DNA of 35,290 bases from CAYFHQ01 sp964342805 (GTDB taxonomy: Bacteria > Bacillota > Clostridia > Peptostreptococcales > Acidaminobacteraceae), in the NCBI GenBank assembly GCA_964342805.1, contig CAYFHQ010000030.1, forward strand, positions 1 to 35,290, given 5' to 3'. How positions within the stretch are numbered: the stretch's first letter is position 1; each line of letters starts with the position of its first letter. A program made the position numbers and the translations under genes. Under the pieces are notes generated by a model. The model was not told the DNA's origin and made no database searches. It saw only the letters and a program-made list of their open reading frames with translations. Shown here one piece after another: positions 30,065 to 35,290 of the stretch.

Positions 30065-30495
30065 TATTCGTCACCACCCTTTTCTGCATCCTCACGTGTC
30101 ATGAACTTGCACTTGATTGGCAACTTCATAGCTGCTAGACGCATTGCTTCACGTGCTAGCTCTTCGTCTACGCCAGAAAGCTCGAACATTACACGACCAG
30201 GCTTGACAACTGCTACCCAGTATTCTGGGGAACCTTTACCAGCACCCATTCGCGTTTCAGCAGGCTTCTGCGTAACAGGCTTATGAGGGAAGATTTTAAT
30301 CCAAACTTTACCGCCACGCTTAATACGACGGTTGATTGCAATACGTGCCGCCTCAATTTGGCGAGAAGTGATCCATGCTGGCTCTGTAGCTACCAGACCG
30401 AAATCACCGTAATTAATTTTATTTCCACGTGTCGCTTCACCTTTCATTCTTCCTCGGTGCTGACGACGACGCTTTACTCGTTTAGGCATCAACAT
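30064..30495 (-). CDS. rplP: 50S ribosomal protein L16
   Basis: L16 shapes the A-site and contacts the tRNA elbow. The 143-residue protein begins MLMPKRVKRRRQHRGRMKGE and has the conserved PHKPVTQKPAETRMGAGKGS segment and the ELSGVDEELAREAMRLAA helix. AGGAGG lies nine bases before the ATG. It follows rpsC by about 35 bp and overlaps rpmC by one base. Confidence 0.98.
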   Translation of the reverse strand: MLMPKRVKRRRQHRGRMKGEATRGNKINYGDFGLVATEPAWITSRQIEAARIAINRRIKRGGKVWIKIFPHKPVTQKPAETRMGAGKGSPEYWVAVVKPGRVMFELSGVDEELAREAMRLAAMKLPIKCKFMTREDAEKGGDE

Positions 30496-30530
30496 GGTGG
30501 GTTTGCCTCCTTCCTAGATCAATGCGCTGC

Positions 30531-31271
30531 TTACTTGTTGTTACGTGGCTTGCGAGGACCACGACCACGACGCTGTCCGCCACGCTTATCGTTGCGGTCA
30601 CGTGCTGCTAGTCGCTTAAGTACTCGACCTTCACCAGGTGTTGGAAGTACTTCACCTTTGTTCAGCCAAACTTTAACACCAATTTTACCGTATGTTGTAT
30701 CTGCTTCAGCAAAACCGTATTCGATATCTGCACGAAGAGTTGATAGAGGTACATTGCCCTCAGCATAACTTTCTGTACGTGCCATTTCAGCTCCGCCTAG
30801 ACGACCGGATGTCTGAATCTTGATACCCAACGCACCCTGGCGCATCGCACGGCCGATTGATTGCTTCATCGCACGACGGAATGCAATACGACGCTCAAGA
30901 GCGTTTGCTACGTTTTCAGAGATTAACTGAGCATCAACCTCAGGGTTAACTACTTCAGAAATATCTACTTGAACAGCTTTGCCTGTCATTTTTTCAAGTT
31001 GTGTACGAAGACCCTTGATTGTGTCTCCGCCTTTACCAACGATCATTCCCGGCTTCGCAGTGAAGATGTTTACTCGAACTTTATTGTTTGCTGCACGGTC
31101 AATGTAAATGCGGGAAATACCAGCATTGAAATGCTCGCGCTTGATAAACTTACGAATACTGAAATCCTCAATGAGAAGATCGGAGTAGTTTTTCTTATCT
31201 GCGTACCACTTTGAGTCCCAGTCTTTGATTACACCGACTCTAAGACCGTGTGGGCTAACTTTCTGACCCAT
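30531..31271 (-). CDS. rpsC: 30S ribosomal protein S3
   Basis: S3 lines the mRNA entry tunnel. The 246-residue protein has a type 2 KH domain with the GKGG loop (PGMIVGKGGDTIKGLRTQLE), the start GQKVSPHGLRVGVIKDWDSK, the GCKIxxSGR-type region (GIKIQTSGRLGGAEMAR) and a basic low-complexity tail (RGGQRRGRGPRKPRNNK). AAGGAGG precedes the ATG. It follows rplV by about 16 bp. Confidence 0.98.
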   Translation of the reverse strand: MGQKVSPHGLRVGVIKDWDSKWYADKKNYSDLLIEDFSIRKFIKREHFNAGISRIYIDRAANNKVRVNIFTAKPGMIVGKGGDTIKGLRTQLEKMTGKAVQVDISEVVNPEVDAQLISENVANALERRIAFRRAMKQSIGRAMRQGALGIKIQTSGRLGGAEMARTESYAEGNVPLSTLRADIEYGFAEADTTYGKIGVKVWLNKGEVLPTPGEGRVLKRLAARDRNDKRGGQRRGRGPRKPRNNK

Positions 31272-31287
31272 CCGCTAATCCTCCTTA

Positions 31288-31623
31288 CTACTCTTTCTCA
31301 GCAACTACTACGCCTACGTGGCTCATTCTACGAAGAATTGGGTTTGCACGACCCATTGAACCTGCTTTAAAACGCTTCATTACTGGACCTTGGTTTGCGT
31401 AAACCTCAGAAATGTATAGTTTTTCAACGTCCATCTCATGGTTGTTCTCTGCATTAGCAACTGCTGAGTCTAGTACCTTCAGCAGGATGTGAGCGCCTTT
31501 ACGCGGCGTGAACTTCAGGATAGCTTGTGCTTCCTTTACATTTTTCCCTCTAACGAGGTCCGCAATCGGCTTCATCTTACGAGGAGAAATGCGAACATAT
31601 TTAGCGATCGCTTTTGCTTCCAT
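31288..31623 (-). CDS. rplV: 50S ribosomal protein L22
   Basis: L22 has a long beta-hairpin that lines the peptide exit tunnel, near macrolide sites. The 111-residue protein shows AIAKYVRISPRKMKPIADLV, AVANAENNHEMDVEKLYI and the hairpin RFKAGSMGRANPILRRMSHV. AAGGAGG lies before the ATG. It lies between rpsS and rpsC, standard for the S10 operon. Confidence 0.98.
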   Translation of the reverse strand: MEAKAIAKYVRISPRKMKPIADLVRGKNVKEAQAILKFTPRKGAHILLKVLDSAVANAENNHEMDVEKLYISEVYANQGPVMKRFKAGSMGRANPILRRMSHVGVVVAEKE

Positions 31624-31653
31624 GTGAAGACCTCCTTCCCAAATCTATTGGAA

Positions 31654-31932
31654 CTATCGTACTTTGCCTTTTTTGTCCGCTGCGTGGCCACGGAAACTTC
31701 TTGTAGGAGCGAATTCGCCCAGTTTGTGACCGATCATGTCTTCAGTAACATACACAGGAACATGCTTACGACCGTCATGAACTGCGATAGTGTGACCTAC
31801 GAACTGTGGAAAGATCGTGGATGCACGAGACCAAGTCTTAACGACCTGCTTTTCGCTGTTTTCATTCATCGTAGTGATTTTCTTGAGAAGTCCTTTATGC
31901 ACAAAAGGTCCCTTTTTCAGAGATCTGCCCAT
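31654..31932 (-). CDS. rpsS: 30S ribosomal protein S19
   Basis: S19 forms a head complex with S13 near the A-site tRNA. The 92-residue protein begins MGRSLKKGPFVHKGLLKKI, contains TWSRASTIFPQFVGHTIAVH and ends with GEFAPTRSFRGHAADKKGK. The ATG at 31932 has GGGAGG about ten bases upstream; an upstream in-frame start adds seven unusual residues and lies at the ribosome site. It follows rplB by about 75 bp. Confidence 0.97.
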   Translation of the reverse strand: MGRSLKKGPFVHKGLLKKITTMNENSEKQVVKTWSRASTIFPQFVGHTIAVHDGRKHVPVYVTEDMIGHKLGEFAPTRSFRGHAADKKGKVR

Positions 31933-32006
31933 TCTTGGTGATCCTCCCTTCAAACTGCATCGTCTGCTTGAGGGTGCGACGGGCGCCCCCTCGAAACAGA
32001 ACGTGA

Positions 32007-32837
32007 TTACTTCTTACGTCTTGAAACAATGTACTTGTCAGACTGCTTGTTCTTCTTACGCGTCTTGTAGCCCAGTGCCGGCTTACCCCATGGAGTAACA
32101 GGCGATGGACGACCGATTGGCGCACGACCTTCACCACCACCGTGTGGGTGATCGTTAGGGTTCATTACAGAACCACGAACCGTTGGGCGAATACCCATGT
32201 GGCGCTTACGACCAGCTTTACCGATTGTGATGTTTTCGTGAGAACCATTACCAACCTGACCGATTGTTGCACGGCACTCTTTACGAACATAACGCATTTC
32301 GCCTGATGGTAGACGAAGAAGTGCGTAGTTACCTTCTTTAGCCATAAGCTGAGCGCTCATGCCTGCAGAACGTACAAGCTGACCACCCTTACCAGGCTTT
32401 AGCTCAATGTTGTGGATTACCGTACCAGTTGGCATATCTTCAAGCTTCATTGCATTACCAGGCTTAATATCAGCCTCAGGACCAGACATGATTACAGTAC
32501 CAACTGTAAGACCTGCTGGAGCTAGAATGTAACGCTTTTCGCCGTCTGCATATGTCAATAGAGCGATGTTTGCTGATCTGTTTGGATCGTACTCGATCGC
32601 TGCAACTGTTGCAGGAATACCGTCTTTGCTTCGCTTGAAGTCAATGATACGGTACTTGATCTTAGCACCACCGCCTCGGTGACGGATAGTGATTTTACCT
32701 TGGTTATTTCGACCGGAATGCTTTTTCAGTGCCACTACTAGTGACTTTTCCGGCTTTTTCTTAGTGATTTCCTCGAAAGTGGAAACCGTCATCTGACGTC
32801 TCGCAGGAGACGTAGGCTTAAAACCTCTAACAGCCAT
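32007..32837 (-). CDS. rplB: 50S ribosomal protein L2
   Basis: L2 binds near the peptidyl-transferase centre and is needed for subunit joining. The 276-residue protein begins MAVRGFKPTSPARRQMTV, has RHRGGGAKIKYRIIDF and VGNGSHENITIGKAGRKR, and the most conserved stretch, NPNDHPHGGGEGRAPIGRP, with the essential histidine. It ends in a basic tail. AAGGAGGG lies before the ATG. It follows rplW by about 30 bp. Confidence 0.98.
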   Translation of the reverse strand: MAVRGFKPTSPARRQMTVSTFEEITKKKPEKSLVVALKKHSGRNNQGKITIRHRGGGAKIKYRIIDFKRSKDGIPATVAAIEYDPNRSANIALLTYADGEKRYILAPAGLTVGTVIMSGPEADIKPGNAMKLEDMPTGTVIHNIELKPGKGGQLVRSAGMSAQLMAKEGNYALLRLPSGEMRYVRKECRATIGQVGNGSHENITIGKAGRKRHMGIRPTVRGSVMNPNDHPHGGGEGRAPIGRPSPVTPWGKPALGYKTRKKNKQSDKYIVSRRKK

Positions 32838-32866
32838 CTCGCGTTCCCTCCTTTATTGCGTGATTA

Positions 32867-33157
32867 TTACATGCCTTCGAAGAATTCAATTTCCTTGCTG
32901 TCATCAGTCAGCTTGATAATTGCTTTCTTCCAGGAAGAAGTGTAACCAACAAAACGGCCTTGGCGCTTCTTCTTGCCTTTAACATTCATTGTGTTAACCT
33001 TGTCAACAGTTACGTCGAAGATAGCTTCGATCGCGTCTTTGATTTCAGTTTTGTTCGCATCTGCGTGTACCTTGAATGTGTACTTCTTCTCAGACATACC
33101 CATCATGGACGTTTCCGTGATTACCGGAGCGATTACTACATCATAAGGAGTTTTCAT
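32867..33157 (-). CDS. rplW: 50S ribosomal protein L23
   Basis: L23 sits at the tunnel exit and docks trigger factor and SRP. The 96-residue protein begins MKTPYDVVIAPVITETSM, has YTFKVHADANKTEIKDAIEA and VDKVNTMNVKGKKKRQGRF. Its ATG overlaps the stop of rplD by one base (TAATG), so the two are translationally coupled; GGAGG lies within the end of rplD. Confidence 0.98.
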   Translation of the reverse strand: MKTPYDVVIAPVITETSMMGMSEKKYTFKVHADANKTEIKDAIEAIFDVTVDKVNTMNVKGKKKRQGRFVGYTSSWKKAIIKLTDDSKEIEFFEGM

Positions 33158-33780
33158 TATGCGTACACCTCCTCGATTTTCTGTACCGCTTCTTTAGTAG
33201 TTACGAAGAAATCATGCTTTAGGATTTGGTATACGTTCATACCGCCAACCATAGCTGTTTCTACGCCCTGGATGTTGGAAGCGGATCGAATGATTGTATC
33301 ATTCTTATCAGCTGTAACGATCAACGCCTTGGAAGTAGCGTTTACATTCTTTAGAATGTTGATCATTTCTTTTGTTTTTGGAGCCTCTAGAGATAGTTCG
33401 TCTAGAACGATCAGTTCGTTGTTTTGAACCTTAGAAGTAAGAGCAGACTTTAGAGCCACTCGCTTCATTTTCTTGTTTAGACGGTAGGAGTAATCTCTTG
33501 GCTTTGGTGCGAATGCCACGCCACCACCTACGAAGTGAGGTGCACGTGTTGTACCCTGACGAGCACGACCAGTTCCCTTCTGACGGTAAGGTTTCTTACC
33601 ACCGCCACGAACTTCGGAACGAGTCTTAGCAGACTGCGTACCTTGACGCTGGTTTGCTAGGTAGTTCTTAACAACTTCATGTACTACTGCTTCATTAACT
33701 TCTGCAGCAAAAATGTTGTCGTTTAGTTCGATTTCATCGACCTTTTGGCCGGATAGATTTAAAACATCAATTTTCGGCAC
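33157..33780 (-). CDS. rplD: 50S ribosomal protein L4
   Basis: L4 reaches the exit tunnel with a long loop, and in E. coli it also represses the S10 operon through the leader RNA. The 207-residue protein has the loop region GGGKKPYRQKGTGRARQG and FAPKPRDYSYRLNKKMKRVA, and a C-terminal alpha/beta domain. It starts with GTG, with AAAGGAG upstream. Whether this L4 regulates the structured leader at 34872-35075 is not known; in Firmicutes that control is not generally conserved. Confidence 0.97.
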   Translation of the reverse strand: MPKIDVLNLSGQKVDEIELNDNIFAAEVNEAVVHEVVKNYLANQRQGTQSAKTRSEVRGGGKKPYRQKGTGRARQGTTRAPHFVGGGVAFAPKPRDYSYRLNKKMKRVALKSALTSKVQNNELIVLDELSLEAPKTKEMINILKNVNATSKALIVTADKNDTIIRSASNIQGVETAMVGGMNVYQILKHDFFVTTKEAVQKIEEVYA

Positions 33781-33811
33781 AGTGTTTCACTCCTTTCCTT
33801 AACCGAGCACA

Positions 33812-34438
33812 TTACTTGCCGGATTTTACAGCTTTGTTGATCGTAAGAAGGCCGTTCTTAGGTCCTGGAACAGCACCCTTGATCAGAAGCAAGTTACGCT
33901 CAACATCGATGCGAACAACTTGTAGGTTCTGAACAGTTACTGTTTCATTACCCATGTGACCAGCCATGTGTGTGCCTTTCAGCACGCGTGCCGGATAGGA
34001 AGCAGCACCCAAGGAACCAGGTCCACGGTGATACTTAGAACCATGTGTTTCTGGGCCACGACTCTGGTTGTAACGCTTGATCGTGCCAGCAGTACCCTTA
34101 CCTTTGGAAGTACCCTGTACATCAATGATCATGCCTTCTTCCAGAACGTCAGCTTTGATTTCCTGACCTACTGTGTAGTCAGCTGGGTTGTCAACACGGA
34201 ATTCCTTAAGGAATCGCTTCGGTGTCACACCTGCTTTTTCGAAGTGGCCTTTAGTTGGCTTGTTTACGCGGTTTTCCTTCTTATCAGCAAAACCAACCTG
34301 AATAGCATTGTAGCCATCAGTTTCAACTGTTTTGATCTGTGTAACGACCATCGGACCAGCTTCTACAACTGTAACAGGCGTAACGATGCCTTCTTCATTG
34401 AAGACTTGTGTCATGCCAATTTTCTTACCGAGAATCAT
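33812..34438 (-). CDS. rplC: 50S ribosomal protein L3
   Basis: L3 is an early-assembly protein whose extension reaches the peptidyl-transferase centre. The 208-residue protein starts MILGKKIGMTQVFNEEG, has VDVQGTSKGKGTAGTIKRYN-type sequence (IDVQGTSKGKGTAGTIKR) and RGPGSLGAASYPARVLKG, ending KAVKSGK. The ATG at 34438 has GGGAGG about seven bases upstream; a start fifteen bases earlier lies before that site. It follows rpsJ by about 118 bp, where no terminator is visible. Confidence 0.97.
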   Translation of the reverse strand: MILGKKIGMTQVFNEEGIVTPVTVVEAGPMVVTQIKTVETDGYNAIQVGFADKKENRVNKPTKGHFEKAGVTPKRFLKEFRVDNPADYTVGQEIKADVLEEGMIIDVQGTSKGKGTAGTIKRYNQSRGPETHGSKYHRGPGSLGAASYPARVLKGTHMAGHMGNETVTVQNLQVVRIDVERNLLLIKGAVPGPKNGLLTINKAVKSGK

Positions 34439-34556
34439 CTCTACACCTCCCATTATTCTTACAGCGGATTACGCACTTGCGCAATCGTACTAAGATAACG
34501 GATAACGTGTGTTATCTATCATTCTTATTATCTTAGTAAACTCTTTAAAATGTTGC

Positions 34557-34871
34557 TTACAGCTTGATTTCGATGTCTACGCCTGCTGGCAGGTCTAGAC
34601 GCATTAGAGAATCAACTGTCTTTGGTGTTGGGCTAAGAATGTCGATTAGACGCTTGTGTGTACGCATTTCGAACTGCTCACGAGAATCTTTGTACTTGTG
34701 AACGGCACGAAGAATTGTAACAACTTCCTTCTTAGTTGGTAGTGGTACTGGACCAGCTACTTCTGCACCAGTGCGCTTAGCAGTTTCTACAATCTTCTTT
34801 GCAGAGCTGTCTAGCACTTTGTGATCGAATGACTTTAGTCGAATTCGGATCTTTTGGTTCGGCTTGCTCAT
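34557..34871 (-). CDS. rpsJ: 30S ribosomal protein S10
   Basis: S10 works in the small-subunit head and, as NusE, in the antitermination complex on rRNA operons. The 104-residue protein begins MSKPNQKIRIRLKSFDHKVL and has GPVPLPTKKEVVTILRAVHK, REQFEMRTHKRLIDI and the end LDLPAGVDIEIKL. The ATG at 34871 has AAGGAGG eight bases upstream; the in-frame region before it belongs to the leader. It is the first gene of the operon that runs to rplQ with no internal terminator seen. Confidence 0.97.
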   Translation of the reverse strand: MSKPNQKIRIRLKSFDHKVLDSSAKKIVETAKRTGAEVAGPVPLPTKKEVVTILRAVHKYKDSREQFEMRTHKRLIDILSPTPKTVDSLMRLDLPAGVDIEIKL

Positions 34872-35075
34872 AATTTTCCCTCCTTGTAAGTATCGTACTG
34901 TGCGTACGACGGTCTCCCATGCACACTCGCCCGGGCGTTTCCACCCTAACATTCAAAAAATGCGCATCAAAACCTGTCGCCCATTTCTCTGAATGGACAC
35001 TTCTCAGTAGAAGTTCTCCGTTATACGGCAGGAGACCGCTTCGGTAACCTCCTACGTCATCGCAGTTAAACACGC
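34872..35075 (-). promoter_or_regulatory. Structured leader RNA of the S10 operon
   Basis: About 200 nt separate the promoter from rpsJ. Visible elements in transcript order are: a hairpin GGAG/CTCC with ACCG/CGGT (35031-35052); ACTTCT/AGAAGT (34999-35014); CCATT/AATGG (34981-34996); a terminator-like stem AAATG-GCG/TGC-CATTT followed by a run of T (34955-34986) that competes with the previous hairpin; and GGGTG-GAAA-CGCCC with a GNRA loop (34933-34946). CGGTCTCC of the first hairpin (35031-35038) is fully complementary to GGAGACCG near the ribosome site (34910-34917). The fold therefore looks switchable. The ligand is unknown. Confidence 0.6.
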
Positions 35076-35081
35076 TACATT

Positions 35082-35110
35082 AGTATACAACCCATAGCTA
35101 CAAAAAGCAA
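35082..35110 (-). promoter_or_regulatory. Promoter of the S10-spc-alpha operon
   Basis: The minus strand shows TTGCTT, 17 bases, then TATACT, with an AT-rich upstream stretch (35111-35148) like an UP element; that stretch also contains a TATAAT that could be a second, weaker -10. It lies 40 bp beyond the tuf terminator. Confidence 0.65.
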
Positions 35111-35148
35111 GAGTTATTATAAAAAAGTTTTTGCTTCATATATATAGT

Positions 35149-35174
35149 GAAAAAGGGCTGGAAATCCAGCCCTT
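35149..35174 (-). terminator. Terminator of tuf
   Basis: A 9-bp perfect stem (AAGGGCTGG with CCAGCCCTT, loop ATTT) is followed by TTTTTC on the minus strand. It separates tuf from the S10 promoter, so the S10 operon is not simply read through from the str operon. Confidence 0.92.
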
Positions 35175-35237
35175 AATTATCTTAGAATACTGATTCACAT
35201 TGAATCGTAAATGGTTGTTATTCTGTTATCTTATCGA

Positions 35238-35290
35238 TTACTCGATGATCTTGATTACAGAACCAGCGCCTACTGTACGTCCACCTTCAC
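35238..35290 (-). CDS. tuf: Elongation factor Tu, C-terminal end (partial)
   Basis: Only the last 17 codons and stop are in the window. Translation gives EGGRTVGAGSVIKIIE, the conserved C-terminus of EF-Tu domain 3. EF-Tu carries aminoacyl-tRNA to the ribosome as a GTP complex. The gene continues beyond the right edge on the minus strand. Its place just upstream of the S10 operon suggests the str operon (rpsL-rpsG-fusA-tuf) lies beyond. Confidence 0.95.
   Translation of the reverse strand, partial: EGGRTVGAGSVIKIIE

Overview
The window reads as a low-to-moderate G+C Gram-positive anaerobe of the Clostridia type (phylum Bacillota). The reasons are: an unbroken S10-spc-alpha ribosomal operon with the Firmicutes order secY-adk-map-(KOW protein)-infA-rpmJ; zinc forms of S14, S4 and adenylate kinase; a PyrK-dependent (class 1B) dihydroorotate dehydrogenase; strong AGGAGG ribosome binding sites; and an ECF transporter module after rplQ. 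The genus cannot be fixed from sequence reading alone. Almost every gene is on the minus strand; only pyrBI is on the plus strand.

Layout. Positions 1-220 carry leftward tandem promoters and a boxA-like leader typical of an rRNA operon whose 16S gene lies just outside the left edge. Positions 420-6196 hold a divergent pyrimidine cluster: pyrC-pyrF-pyrK-pyrD leftward and pyrB-pyrI rightward. Both transcripts start with a PyrR-type binding hairpin, an overlapping antiterminator and an intrinsic terminator. Next come a sodium:amino-acid symporter (6453-7826) and a large FAD-dependent dehydrogenase (8254-9852). A leftward set follows: a MazG-like pyrophosphohydrolase, a fused MEMO/AMMECR1 protein, a membrane-anchored GH18 glycosidase, a small membrane protein and ndk. 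The gap between the MEMO/AMMECR1 gene and the glycosidase holds a helically phased array of DnaA-box-like 9-mers.

From 14783 to the right edge the window is translation machinery, read right to left: the end of tuf; the S10-spc-alpha operon (rpsJ to rplQ) with a long structured leader; ecfA1-ecfA2-ecfT-truA from its own promoter; and rplM-rpsI from its own promoter. Two small genes, rpmJ and rpmD, were identified by direct translation of gaps between larger genes.

How it fits together: pyr genes make UMP from carbamoyl phosphate and aspartate, Ndk charges nucleoside diphosphates, and the ribosomal block and rRNA promoters build the ribosome.

The most unusual non-coding signals are: (1) the phased DnaA-box array at 12428-12595; (2) two copies of a structured repeat (6268-6348 and 14634-14707) whose stems differ by compensatory changes; (3) the pair of PyrR-type leaders with compensatory stem changes; and (4) the S10 leader, which has mutually exclusive pairings and an internal terminator-like hairpin. 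No CRISPR array, insertion sequence, prophage or tRNA gene was seen.
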